A program made the translations under genes and the position numbers. Below the pieces are notes generated by a model, which had not been told where the DNA came from, ran no database searches, and saw only the letters and a program-made list of their open reading frames with translations. Below, in pieces: positions 16,922 to 25,382 of a stretch of DNA of 29,069 bases (its first letter is position 1; each line of letters begins with the position of its first letter). The DNA comes from Pseudomonadota bacterium (GTDB taxonomy: Bacteria; Pseudomonadota; Gammaproteobacteria; Steroidobacterales; Steroidobacteraceae), in the NCBI GenBank assembly GCA_023433515.1, contig JAEZCN010000079.1, forward strand, positions 1 through 29,069. The letters are read 5' to 3'.

Positions 16922-17782
16922 ATGAATGAATCTTCCGGTGACATTCCGATAAGTGAAGCAATCGCGCGCATTGGGGCGCGCTGGAAATATATCACTGTGA
17001 TGCTCCTGTCCGGAGTAGCGGTCGGAGCCGTGATTTCCTGGACGCTGCGACCGGTATACGTGGCCGAGGTCCTGCTGGCCACGAAGGAAATTTCCGAATC
17101 GAGCGGACTCGGTGGACTGGCCAGGCAGTTTTCCGGTATCGCATCGGTCGCCGGAATAAACCTGGGCGGGAACAGCTCGGATCGCGACGTCGCCAGAGCG
17201 ACGCTCACTTCGATCGAGACATTTTCGGAGTTCATCCAGAAAGACGGTGTCAAGGATGAACTCATGAAGCATTCGGCCGTGCGTATCGCCGGTCTCGAAG
17301 TCGGCGGCTCCCCGGATTCCCCGTGGCGGGCGGTCAACGCCTTGAACAAGCGTGTGGCGCTGGTGCCCGAGAAGAGGTCGGGACTATTCCGGCTGCGCGT
17401 CGAATGGTACGAGCCCGAAACAGCGGCACGCTGGGCGAACGAAATCGTGGCGCTCGCGGATTACAGGTTACGTCGCGATGCGTTGCAGACCGCGGAGTCC
17501 CGGTTGACGTACCTCCAGGGACGCATGAATGAACCGGGTGCGGTAGCGGTACAGGAAGCGGTAGCTCAAGTCATGGTGGATACGCTTCGCACCATCACGA
17601 TGGCTGGGGCCGACCAGGAGTTTGCCATCAAGGTTGTCGACAAGGCCGTGGTGTCGGAACGGCCTGCGCGACCGCGGAAGAAGCTGGTCATTTTTGCTTT
17701 CGGAGCGCTAGCCCTGTTCGTCGGTGTGATCTGGGCCGTGATGCGTCCAATAAAAAGGGTCGCCGTCTCGTCACCTGAGTGA
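16922..17782 (+). CDS. wzz: Wzz-type chain-length determinant (short PCP, no kinase domain)
   Basis: 286-aa polysaccharide co-polymerase of the Wzz family, an inner-membrane protein whose periplasmic domain controls polymer length with the polymerase. ATG 16922 follows a 97-bp divergent gap and has no strong Shine-Dalgarno sequence. TM1 is residues ~23-41 (YITVMLLSGVAVGAVISW) and TM2 ~255-274 (LVIFAFGALALFVGVIWAVM). A Pro-rich stretch before TM2 (RPARPRKK) is the usual PCP motif. The periplasmic part has R-x-E-W-Y-E-P-E near 160-170 and a helical segment after it, typical of Wzz. There is no C-terminal Walker A or Tyr cluster, so it is not a Wzc-like BY-kinase. Confidence 0.86.
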   Translation: MNESSGDIPISEAIARIGARWKYITVMLLSGVAVGAVISWTLRPVYVAEVLLATKEISESSGLGGLARQFSGIASVAGINLGGNSSDRDVARATLTSIETFSEFIQKDGVKDELMKHSAVRIAGLEVGGSPDSPWRAVNALNKRVALVPEKRSGLFRLRVEWYEPETAARWANEIVALADYRLRRDALQTAESRLTYLQGRMNEPGAVAVQEAVAQVMVDTLRTITMAGADQEFAIKVVDKAVVSERPARPRKKLVIFAFGALALFVGVIWAVMRPIKRVAVSSPE

Positions 17783-18002
17783 GGCGCGGCCTCGCGTTGA
17801 GCGATTGGAAAAGAGAGCTTTGCGTCGGACTCCAAGCATTTGGACTATTTCCTGGAGAGGAAACGACTGCCTGGGATGGCGCAAATGGCTTTTTGCTTCG
17901 TCGAGAAGAATGTAAGAGGCTCAACGTTGTCTTTCAATAACCTGCTGATGCCGTGTGTCGGCGCGAGGCGATAGTCTGAGCGTCGCAAGTGCAGGAGTCG
18001 GA

Positions 18003-19043
18003 GTGCAGGCAACCGACCGCAAAATGAAGGTGGCTCACATCCTCCCGTCGCTCAATATCGGCGGAGTCGAAATCGCCGTGAAGCGAAGCCTGGCGCAACT
18101 GCAGCGCCACTTCGACTATCGGGTCTTTACCGTACGGGGCAGGGGATGCCTCGAATGCGGCCAGCGCAGCATTCTGCGTCTCTTGTGGAATATCATCCGC
18201 AATCAGTGGCGTCCCGAAGTGGTCGTGACATCGCTTTGGTGGGCGCATCCCTTCGGGTATGCGCTCCGATTCTTCGGAGTCCGCTGGCTGGCTTTTTTCC
18301 ACAACAGTCGGGCGATGCATTCGGTGGAAAATGGCATCGTGCACTGGGCGTGGCGCAAGGCAGACGGTCTGTTGGTCGATTCGACGGCCACCGCGATGTT
18401 CCTCGGGCGGCGAATCTCGCGGCCCTCTACGGTGGTGCCCTATATTTTCGAGCCCGAGCACGTAGTCGATGAATCCAGGAAGCGGGACATCGATCTCGTC
18501 TGGGTAGGTCGCAATTCGCGCCAGAAGCGTCCCGACCTTGCGCGGGACTTCGTGCGAGCGCTTTCCCGGCATGGCACCCGGGGGCGACTCGCGTTCGTGG
18601 TAGGCGGATCGGCGCCGGAGTTCACGAAAGAGCTGGGCGCGGAGACGGGGTGGGACGTGTCCGTTTTCGTCTCGCTCGAGCATGGTGCCGTGCTCGACAT
18701 CCTGGCGCGTTCTCGCCTTTACCTGCTGGTATCCGATTTTGAAGGGATGTCGATGAGTACGATCGAAGCCATACAGTCGGGTTGCATCGCGGTCGTCAGG
18801 CCCGTGGGCGAGCTCCCGCAATATCTCGATTCCAGTTCCGCGGTGCTCATTGAGGACGGTTCCGCGGAAGCAATCGATCGGGCCGCGAGAGCCGTCGCCG
18901 CGTTGTGGGCTGATACCGCGACGACGGATCGCCTGCGCGCCAAGGCCCGTACGGGCGTGCACGCGTTGCCTCACTACGTGGACACGCTGACCGCCGCGCT
19001 GCGACTCGAATCTGTCTCGGGATCGGCAAAGGAAACGGCCTGA
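18003..19043 (+). CDS. GT4-family glycosyltransferase (first copy)
   Basis: 346-aa retaining GT-B glycosyltransferase. GTG 18003 is preferred because AGGAG lies at 17993-17997, 5 bases upstream; ATG 18024 (MKVAHILPSLNIGGVE) is the next option, and an earlier GTG at 17955 lies in a poorly conserved stretch. The N-terminal domain opens with KVAHILPSLNIGGVEIAVK, the usual phosphate-loop-like start of the family, and the C-terminal domain has the EX7E motif (E247 to E255 in FEGMSMSTIEA) with SGCIAVVRPVGELPQYL after it. Adjacent to asnB with only 4 bp between them, so they are probably one operon. Its donor is unknown. Confidence 0.87.
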   Translation: MQATDRKMKVAHILPSLNIGGVEIAVKRSLAQLQRHFDYRVFTVRGRGCLECGQRSILRLLWNIIRNQWRPEVVVTSLWWAHPFGYALRFFGVRWLAFFHNSRAMHSVENGIVHWAWRKADGLLVDSTATAMFLGRRISRPSTVVPYIFEPEHVVDESRKRDIDLVWVGRNSRQKRPDLARDFVRALSRHGTRGRLAFVVGGSAPEFTKELGAETGWDVSVFVSLEHGAVLDILARSRLYLLVSDFEGMSMSTIEAIQSGCIAVVRPVGELPQYLDSSSAVLIEDGSAEAIDRAARAVAALWADTATTDRLRAKARTGVHALPHYVDTLTAALRLESVSGSAKETA

Positions 19044-19047
19044 TCGC

Positions 19048-21018
19048 ATGTGCGGACTAGCTGGCTATCTGGGAGCGCCCGCGAGCTGGGGCAATGCCGC
19101 ATCCGTCCTGGGTGCAATGTGCGGGAGCATCGCTCACCGCGGTCCCGACGACAGTGGAATCTGGATCGACGATGCGGTCCACATGGCGCTCGGCCATCGG
19201 CGCCTCTCCATCGTCGACCTGTCGCCGCAGGGTCATCAGCCCATGGTTTCACACTGCGGGCGTTACGTGCTTGCGTACAACGGGGAAATCTACAACCACC
19301 TCGAGTTGCGCAAGGCTCTGGGACCACATCCGTGGCGGGGTCATTCGGACACCGAAACACTGCTTGCATGTTTCGGCCGATTCGGAGTGCAACAAACGCT
19401 GCCGAAGCTCGTCGGCATGTTCGCCATCGCCGTCTGGGATCGCGAGAAATCCCGGCTGATCCTGGCCAGGGATCGAATGGGCGAAAAGCCGCTGTATTAC
19501 GGCGCGCTTGGCTCTGGCGAATTCGTGTTTGCCTCGGAACTGAAGGCGCTGCGGGCTCATCCGCGATTCGTTGCGGACATCGATCGCGATGCGTTGACCT
19601 TGTTCCTGCGCCATAACTGCATTCCCGCGCCGTGGTCAATCTATCGCGGCATCAGCAAGCTGCTTCCGGGCGAATGGCTCGCTGTCGGGACTCGAGGAGA
19701 AGTCGAAAGAGGAACGTACTGGAGCACCACGGAAGTGGCAGAGGAATCGGAGGCCGGGCGTCGCCAGGCATTGCCGGATTCCCAAGCGATCGACGAGCTC
19801 GACGGTTTGCTCGGCCGGGTCGTCGAGGGGCAAATGCTGTCGGATGTTCCGCTCGGCGCATTCCTCTCGGGCGGAGTGGATTCGTCCACGATTGCCGCGC
19901 AAATGGTGCGCCTGTCGCCCGGCAAGATCCGTACCTTCTCCATCGGTTTCGACGTGCCCGATTACAACGAGGCAGAGCACGCTAAGGCGGTCGCGGAACA
20001 CCTCGGCACGGATCACACGGAGTTGTACGTGACCGCGACCGATGCGCTCGCCGTCGTCCCGAAACTGCCAACGATCTACGACGAACCGTTCGCCGACGCG
20101 TCGCAGATCCCCACCTATCTACTTTCGGAAATGACGCGAAGTAGGGTGACCGTGGCGTTATCTGGTGATGGCGGCGACGAGCTATTCGCCGGCTATTCCC
20201 GCTATCGGCTCGCGCATGACGTGTGGCGTCGCCTGGATCGATTTCCGTCCGGTCTGCGCCGCTGGGCCTCTGGGCGCCTGCTGGCCCTGAAGCCCGGTAG
20301 TGTGGATGCCGTCGCGCGTGCGCTCATGGCGCTCGCGCCACGTCGCAGGAAGGTCGGAAACGTCGGTGACAAACTGCATAAGTTTGCGTCGAACGTCTTG
20401 CCCGCGGAGAGCGCGATGGGAATGTATCGCTCACTCATTTCGCACTGGCAGGATCCGGCGTCGCTCGTGCGCGGCGCCAGCGAACCCAGGACACTCGTGC
20501 ACGAGATCGTCGATCGGCAACTGCCGCTCGACGAAGTGGAGCTAATGTCGCTGGTTGACCAGATGACCTATCTACCTGACGACATACTCGTCAAGGTGGA
20601 TCGCGCCGCCATGGCCGTGAGCCTGGAAACGCGCGTGCCTTTGCTCGATCACCGTATCGTCGAGTTCGCGTGGCGGACGCCTATGCATCAGAAGATCCGC
20701 GGCGGCCAGAGCAAGTGGTTGCTGAGGCAGGTGTTGTACCGATACGTACCGAAAAAACTGATCGAGAAACCTAAGCAGGGTTTCGCCGTGCCGCTGGATC
20801 ACTGGCTGAGGGGCCCGTTGCGCGATTGGGCCGAATCACTGCTTGATCCCCAGAGGCTCACCCGAGAAGGCTATTTCGACATCGAAGAAATCCGGCAGAA
20901 GTGGCATGAGCACCTAGCGGGATCACGCAACTGGCAATACTTGCTCTGGGACGTGCTCATGTTCCAGGCATGGATTGAGGCCTCAAACAGCACGCCCGTC
21001 GCGGCATGCGGCGCGTGA
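19048..21018 (+). CDS. asnB: AsnB-type glutamine-hydrolysing amidotransferase (asparagine synthase family)
   Basis: 656-aa glutamine-dependent amidotransferase of the asparagine synthase family, which transfers ammonia from glutamine to an AMP-activated carboxylate. ATG 19048 places Cys2 (MCGLAGYLG) as the N-terminal nucleophile of the glutaminase domain; IAHRGPDD and GEIYNH follow. The synthetase domain has the ATP pyrophosphatase loop FLSGGVDSS near residue 273, SIGFDVPDYNEAEHAK, and SGDGGDELFAGYSRY. The 4-bp gap from the preceding GT4 gene and its position within the locus suggest it does not make free asparagine. In several O-antigen loci AsnB-like enzymes make uronamides or other amidated sugars, so that is the likely role. 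The exact substrate is unproven. Confidence 0.9.
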   Translation: MCGLAGYLGAPASWGNAASVLGAMCGSIAHRGPDDSGIWIDDAVHMALGHRRLSIVDLSPQGHQPMVSHCGRYVLAYNGEIYNHLELRKALGPHPWRGHSDTETLLACFGRFGVQQTLPKLVGMFAIAVWDREKSRLILARDRMGEKPLYYGALGSGEFVFASELKALRAHPRFVADIDRDALTLFLRHNCIPAPWSIYRGISKLLPGEWLAVGTRGEVERGTYWSTTEVAEESEAGRRQALPDSQAIDELDGLLGRVVEGQMLSDVPLGAFLSGGVDSSTIAAQMVRLSPGKIRTFSIGFDVPDYNEAEHAKAVAEHLGTDHTELYVTATDALAVVPKLPTIYDEPFADASQIPTYLLSEMTRSRVTVALSGDGGDELFAGYSRYRLAHDVWRRLDRFPSGLRRWASGRLLALKPGSVDAVARALMALAPRRRKVGNVGDKLHKFASNVLPAESAMGMYRSLISHWQDPASLVRGASEPRTLVHEIVDRQLPLDEVELMSLVDQMTYLPDDILVKVDRAAMAVSLETRVPLLDHRIVEFAWRTPMHQKIRGGQSKWLLRQVLYRYVPKKLIEKPKQGFAVPLDHWLRGPLRDWAESLLDPQRLTREGYFDIEEIRQKWHEHLAGSRNWQYLLWDVLMFQAWIEASNSTPVAACGA

Positions 21019-21106
21019 TTGCCGCATCGCGATTGAACGACTTCACATCGAGAGAAAGCCGGTATCGCGTGCATCGCGATAGCGTGCTGCCGATCACACT
21101 CGAATC

Positions 21107-21135
21107 TTGGTTGCCGCGCAGCGATGATTTAGGAT
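21107..21135 (+). promoter_or_regulatory. Candidate sigma-70 promoter upstream of the transglutaminase-like lipoprotein
   Basis: A TTGGTT -35 (21107-21112) and TAGGAT -10 (21130-21135) are separated by exactly 17 bases, 12 bases ahead of the ATG at 21148. The boxes match consensus at 3/6 and 4/6 positions, so this is a weak candidate in the 129-bp gap after asnB. If real, it would give the next gene its own transcript. Confidence 0.22.
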
Positions 21136-21147
21136 CTGCAACCAATT

Positions 21148-22380
21148 ATGGCTGGCTGCATCGGCGAGACAATTGGGCACACGACGCGGTGCGAATACCT
21201 GAATCCTCAGGTTCGCGGCGGCCGCACCGCTGCGCAAACATTTCGCATTCTCTCGCCGCTACTGGTCTGTGTTTTCGGGCTCTCGATATCCGGATGCGGC
21301 AAGGACCTCGTGCTCGAAGGGGCATACATCGAGAAGAACGGGGACCTGGCCGAGGGGCTTCCCATCCGCTTCGAGCAGCCGGACTTGCAGCGACTGCAGG
21401 AGTTGCGACAGCAGGAGATCCTGGATCCGCTCGTCAGCAAATCGCTCGATTATGGTTCGCTGACTAACAAGGCGGAATTCGAGAGCATCCTGCGGATCAA
21501 GGAATGGGTTGCCGCTCAGTGGCCCCATTCGCTTCCCGACCCCTATCCGCCGTGGGATGCCATCATCATTCTCGACTGGATTCGCACGGGCAGGACCGGA
21601 GGATTCTGCGGGCAGTATTCGCAGGTGATGCTGCAGGCGCTCGCATCGTTCGGAATCCCGGCTCGGTATGTCGAAATCGGCAGGCTAACCCCGGTGGATC
21701 ATTTCGTTATCGAGGTGTGGTCCAACGATTACGACAAGTGGGTCATGCTGGATGCGGATTTCAACGTCCACTTTGAGCGGAATGGCATTCCGCTTGGAGC
21801 CGTTGAATTGCACGATGCCCTGATGAATGGGGCGACGGACGATGTCGACGAAATTCTCGGCTCGGTTCGCGAAGGTCACGTCGATCCCAACGTCTTGCCC
21901 TTTCGTGGGATCGACAATTTCAGATATGTGCGCGTCATGTTGAAGGCGGATCACTTGTCGGCTCCCGACGAGGATCCATTCGACCGAAGAAACGACATGG
22001 TCGAATTCGGCGACGCTGTCTCCGACCGGCTGCAGGCGACCGCGGACGGAAGCGAATTCTGGGTGAACCATCTGCCTTTCGAGTCGACCAGCGATCGCGT
22101 GCGATTCAACGCCAAGCTCAACCAGGTCGAGGCAACGATCACCTCGGTGGCCCAAGGTCAGGTCGAGATGGTGCTGAAGACAAACTACCCGGGTTTTCAC
22201 GGTTACTATCTCAGCGAAGTCGACACCTCGTCGCGAAAAGAGATCAGGTCCTGGCGCACTACCGGGCCGTTCGTCATCTGGAAGCCGCGCCCGGGATCTC
22301 GCCTGGAAGTGCGAGCCATCGGGCAGACTATGAGGGCTGGCCCTCCCGCCATCATCGGGACGAGATTCGTGCGTCGGTAA
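21148..22380 (+). CDS. Transglutaminase-like (papain-fold) lipoprotein of unknown role
   Basis: 410-aa putative lipoprotein with a transglutaminase-core-like domain. The only standard in-frame start is ATG 21148, giving an unusually long N-region before a hydrophobic signal (ILSPLLVCVFGLSISGC); the lipobox is I-S-G-C with Cys50 as the predicted lipidated residue. The domain shows GGFCGQYSQVMLQAL-x-x-FGIPARYVEIG with C154 as candidate nucleophile, then DHFVIEVW with H185, and MLDADFNVHF with D202 as the third member of a Cys-His-Asp triad. This is the order and spacing of bacterial transglutaminase-like proteins. The C-terminal half (about 230-410) has no motif I can name. Its action in the envelope, and whether it is a protease, amidase, or cross-linking enzyme, cannot be told; it lies among glycan genes. 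Confidence 0.65.
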   Translation: MAGCIGETIGHTTRCEYLNPQVRGGRTAAQTFRILSPLLVCVFGLSISGCGKDLVLEGAYIEKNGDLAEGLPIRFEQPDLQRLQELRQQEILDPLVSKSLDYGSLTNKAEFESILRIKEWVAAQWPHSLPDPYPPWDAIIILDWIRTGRTGGFCGQYSQVMLQALASFGIPARYVEIGRLTPVDHFVIEVWSNDYDKWVMLDADFNVHFERNGIPLGAVELHDALMNGATDDVDEILGSVREGHVDPNVLPFRGIDNFRYVRVMLKADHLSAPDEDPFDRRNDMVEFGDAVSDRLQATADGSEFWVNHLPFESTSDRVRFNAKLNQVEATITSVAQGQVEMVLKTNYPGFHGYYLSEVDTSSRKEIRSWRTTGPFVIWKPRPGSRLEVRAIGQTMRAGPPAIIGTRFVRR

Positions 22381-22455
22381 AGCGCGAACTATTCGTTGTC
22401 TCACATCGGATAGACTTGGGCGGGCTCGCGAATTCTTTCCGCTCCAAGAAACTAC

Positions 22456-23670
22456 ATGGCTGAAAATCATCAGGCAGGATCATCCGGATCCAGCACCCGG
22501 AAGATCCTGTACGTGATCAACCATGCCGCATTTTTCGTTTCGCATCGTCTCCCGCTCGCGCTGGGTGCGCTGGAACGTGGCCACGAAGTGGTTCTGGCCA
22601 CCGGCAAGGCAGGCAGCGAGTCCATGGAGGCGGACGCGGTTACCGCGCTTGAGGCTCACCAGATAAGGCACGTCAGAGTCGGTTTCACGGCGGCGGGGAT
22701 GAATCCCTTCGTCGAACTGCGCGGGGTGTTCGAACTGATCCAGCTCATGCGCCGGGAACGTCCGGACGTCGTGCATTGCGCCTCGCCGAAGGGAATTCTG
22801 TATGGCGCCATCGCGGCCCGAATCACGCGGCGGCCGGCGCTCGTGATCGCGGTATCCGGAATGGGATTTGCGTTCACATCCGAGCCGGGCCGCAGCCTGA
22901 TTCGATCGTGGGCGGGAAATATCTACAGGCTGTTCGCGCGATTCGCGTATGGACATCGCAACAAGAAAGTCATCGTGCAAAACTCCGAGGACCATCAGCA
23001 GATCCTGGATTCCGGCCTCGCATCGGAGACCGAGGTCGTTCTCATTCCCGGGTCGGGGGTGGACGTATCGCGCCTGTCGCGTTTCGCCCCGGAACAGAAG
23101 ACTGAAACGGTCTTGTTCGCGGCGCGCCTCGTTCGCGAGAAGGGCGTTCTCGATTTCGCAGAAGCGGCGCGCATCGTGCGCAGCTTTAAGCCGAACTGGC
23201 GCTTCGTGATCGCGGGCGCGGCCGACTATCAGAATCCCAGCAGCATTCCCGCCGAAGTCCTCGAGCAATTCCAGGCGCAGGGCGTCATCGAGTGGCGGGG
23301 CTTGGTCAAGGACATGGATCCTCTGCTCGCAAGTGCCAGCATCGTCTGCCTGCCTTCCTACTATCGCGAAGGCATTCCGAAATTCCTTCTCGAGGGCGCC
23401 GCGTCTGGATGCGCCGTAGTGACCACGGATTTGCCGGGCTGTCGGGAAGCCATCATCAACGGCGTTACGGGAGACCTTGTGCCTCCTCGCGATCCCCAGG
23501 CACTTGCGAGATGCCTTACATCCTTGATCGCCGATCGCGCCCGGCGCGAGCGATATGGCGCCGAAGGGCGACGTTTCGCCGCGGAACGTTTCGACATTCG
23601 TGCGGTCGTGGCGCAAACCAACGACATCTACGAAAAGCTCATTTCCGCAGCCGGAAGCGGTACCGGCTGA
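22456..23670 (+). CDS. GT4-family glycosyltransferase (second copy)
   Basis: 404-aa retaining GT-B glycosyltransferase. ATG 22456 is used; the RBS is only a weak AAGAA. The N-terminal domain starts KILYVINHAAFFVSHRLPLA and contains SGMGFAFTS at 134-142, a motif seen in the PglA/WbpH-like subgroup that adds an N-acetylated sugar to undecaprenyl-linked acceptors. The C-terminal domain has RLVREKGVLDFAEAARIV, then the EX7E motif E305-E313 (EGIPKFLLEG), followed by SGCAVVTTDLPGCREAI. The subgroup suggests that it works early in repeat assembly, perhaps second after the WecA-like enzyme; this is inferred. It is 75 bp after the preceding lipoprotein gene. Confidence 0.88.
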   Translation: MAENHQAGSSGSSTRKILYVINHAAFFVSHRLPLALGALERGHEVVLATGKAGSESMEADAVTALEAHQIRHVRVGFTAAGMNPFVELRGVFELIQLMRRERPDVVHCASPKGILYGAIAARITRRPALVIAVSGMGFAFTSEPGRSLIRSWAGNIYRLFARFAYGHRNKKVIVQNSEDHQQILDSGLASETEVVLIPGSGVDVSRLSRFAPEQKTETVLFAARLVREKGVLDFAEAARIVRSFKPNWRFVIAGAADYQNPSSIPAEVLEQFQAQGVIEWRGLVKDMDPLLASASIVCLPSYYREGIPKFLLEGAASGCAVVTTDLPGCREAIINGVTGDLVPPRDPQALARCLTSLIADRARRERYGAEGRRFAAERFDIRAVVAQTNDIYEKLISAAGSGTG

Positions 23671-23700
23671 CGTCGATCCGAGTGGCGCTCTCTGGAGACG

Positions 23701-23719
23701 CGTATCTCCTTGAGATACG
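23701..23719. repeat. Perfect 8-bp inverted repeat with 3-base centre
   Basis: Arms CGTATCTC (23701-23708) and GAGATACG (23712-23719) flank CTT in the 127-bp gap between the second GT4 gene and the AlkP-like gene. There is no T-run after it, so it is not a standard intrinsic terminator. It could be a regulator-binding site, an mRNA hairpin that stabilises the upstream message, or chance. Confidence 0.45.
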
Positions 23720-23797
23720 GGGATTTGCGGCTGGGAAAATCCACGTTATCGCCTTACCATTCGCGAACCTTGAAATGCTTGTGAACGCCCGACCCGC

Positions 23798-25105
23798 ATG
23801 AGTTCATCCCGCACTCGGCAATTGCTCTTCCTCGAACTGAACGAAGTCAATTTCGAATACATCCGCCGCTACGTGGCGCGCGGCCTGCTGCCGACGTTTG
23901 CGAGCCTTTTGAATAGTCAGGGTTACGCGCGCACCGAATCGGAACGCGAGTACGACAAGCTCGAACCCTGGATCCAGTGGGTGACCGCTCACACCGGAAA
24001 GACCTTCGCGGAGCACGGTGTCTTCCGGCTCGGCGACATCGTCGAACGTGACATCCCGCAGATCTGGGAGCAGCTCGAGCAACGTGGGCTGCGAGTCGGC
24101 GCGATCAGTCCGATGAACGCGAAGAATCGATTACGGAACGCGGCATTTTTCGTTCCGGACCCGTGGACGCGCACCGAGGTCAATGCCGGTACGACGCTGA
24201 AAAATCTCTACGAGGCGATCGCGCAGGCCGTAAGCGACAACGCGGCTTCGCGAGTCACCTGGCAATCGTTGTTGCGCCTCTTGCGTGGCTTCATCACTTA
24301 CGGTGCGGCGGTAAATTTTCCGCAGTACACGAAGCTGGCGGCGGGCTCGCGCGGCCGGCCCTGGCGCAAGGCCATGTTTCTCGACTTGTTGCTGGCGGAC
24401 GTGTTCGTCCATGAAGTCCGAGCGACGCGACCGGACTTTGCGACCTTGTTCGTGAACGCAGGGGCGCACATCCAGCATCACTACCTTTTCTGCTCGCAGG
24501 TGTACGACGGCCCGAGTCGCAACCCGGATTGGTACGTGCAGCCCGGCGTAGACCCGGTACTCGAGGTCTACGAACTCTATGACCGGATCGTGGCGCGAGT
24601 GCTCGCGGAGTTTCCGCAGTCGCGCATCATGCTCGGGACCGGACTCCATCAGAATCCGCACGGTTCGGTGACTTTCTACTGGCGACTGAAAGATCACGCC
24701 CAGTTCCTGCGGACACTCGAGATTCCGTTCGAGTCGGTGCAGGGCCTGATGTCTCGCGATTTCGTCGTCTGCTGCGGCTCGCCGGAGCGTGCGCGCGTGA
24801 CCGAGCAGATGCTCTCGGCCGTAATTGCTGCCGACGGAACCCGTTTGTTCGACGTCGACAATCGTGGGTCAGATCTCTTCGTGATGCTCACGTATCCCCA
24901 CGACATCGAGACGACGGCGACTTTCCAGCTCGGGGAGCGCACGTTCGGCAATTTGCGCGATCAAGTCGTGTTCGTGGCACTAAAAAATGGCGAGCATGAT
25001 GGGATCGGCTATCTTTTGGACTCGGGCCGCCGGTTCGACCCGGAGGCCGAGCCTATCTCCCTCGCCGATGTTCCCAAGCTGGTCGAGTCTGCCGTGCTCG
25101 GTTGA
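23798..25105 (+). CDS. Uncharacterised protein, possibly a divergent alkaline-phosphatase-superfamily member
   Basis: 435-aa soluble protein with no signal peptide or membrane helix; I do not recognise a named family. ATG 23798 is used. Reading it against the AlkP/phosphodiesterase fold, the N-terminus LLFLELNEVNFEYI...GLLPTFASL resembles the metal-binding first strand and helix, EPWIQWVTAHTG (56-67) with EHGVF resembles the nucleophile segment, VNAGAHIQHH (219-228) resembles the D-H-x-x-x-H metal segment, and TGLHQNPHG (281-289) resembles the DHG segment. Several metal-ligand Asp positions would be Asn, Ala or Leu. So it may be a modified phosphotransferase or hydrolase, or an inactive relative. 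Location suggests glycan phospho-decoration or control. Confidence 0.35.
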   Translation: MSSSRTRQLLFLELNEVNFEYIRRYVARGLLPTFASLLNSQGYARTESEREYDKLEPWIQWVTAHTGKTFAEHGVFRLGDIVERDIPQIWEQLEQRGLRVGAISPMNAKNRLRNAAFFVPDPWTRTEVNAGTTLKNLYEAIAQAVSDNAASRVTWQSLLRLLRGFITYGAAVNFPQYTKLAAGSRGRPWRKAMFLDLLLADVFVHEVRATRPDFATLFVNAGAHIQHHYLFCSQVYDGPSRNPDWYVQPGVDPVLEVYELYDRIVARVLAEFPQSRIMLGTGLHQNPHGSVTFYWRLKDHAQFLRTLEIPFESVQGLMSRDFVVCCGSPERARVTEQMLSAVIAADGTRLFDVDNRGSDLFVMLTYPHDIETTATFQLGERTFGNLRDQVVFVALKNGEHDGIGYLLDSGRRFDPEAEPISLADVPKLVESAVLG

Positions 25106-25305
25106 ACGGGCCATGCCACTGGACTTGATCTAATTGTCTCCGAATGCCGACAGTCACGCCAACGAGTCTCATCGCGCCGACGTGAGAGAAAATCCGATGT
25201 CATGACAGAGACAATGCCGAGCCGATCGACACGCTGGGGTGACTTGTCTTCCATGCGTCGCAAGGTGGACATTGACCCAAGCTAACTGTCGGGATTTCGA
25301 GTGGT

Positions 25306-25311
25306 TATACT
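25306..25311 (+). promoter_or_regulatory. Candidate -10 box upstream of the WecA-like gene
   Basis: TATACT (5/6 match to the sigma-70 -10) sits about 70 bases ahead of the wecA-like start in a 277-bp gap that follows the AlkP-like gene. No good -35 lies at 16-18 bases; the best nearby, TTGACC at 25272-25277, is 28 bases away and would not fit. The gap otherwise contains only a possible 17-codon reading frame at its end. Confidence 0.25.
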
Positions 25312-25382
25312 CCCACTGACAAGAACTAGAGAATGACGAAGCGCCAACCCTCATGGTGGACGCTGGATAAGCGAGGATTGTC

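Noticed and set aside
17783..18002. Possible short gene or remnant in the 220-bp gap between wzz and the first GT4 gene; one frame is open for about 45 codons to TAG near 17975.
   Set aside because: No start with a ribosome-binding site and no recognisable protein features; only a weak 5-bp hairpin at 17781-17793.
22480..23616. Reverse-strand open frame of about 380 codons inside the second GT4 gene.
   Set aside because: It is fully antisense to a GT4 gene with intact motifs, and its translation is Arg/His-rich without domain features.
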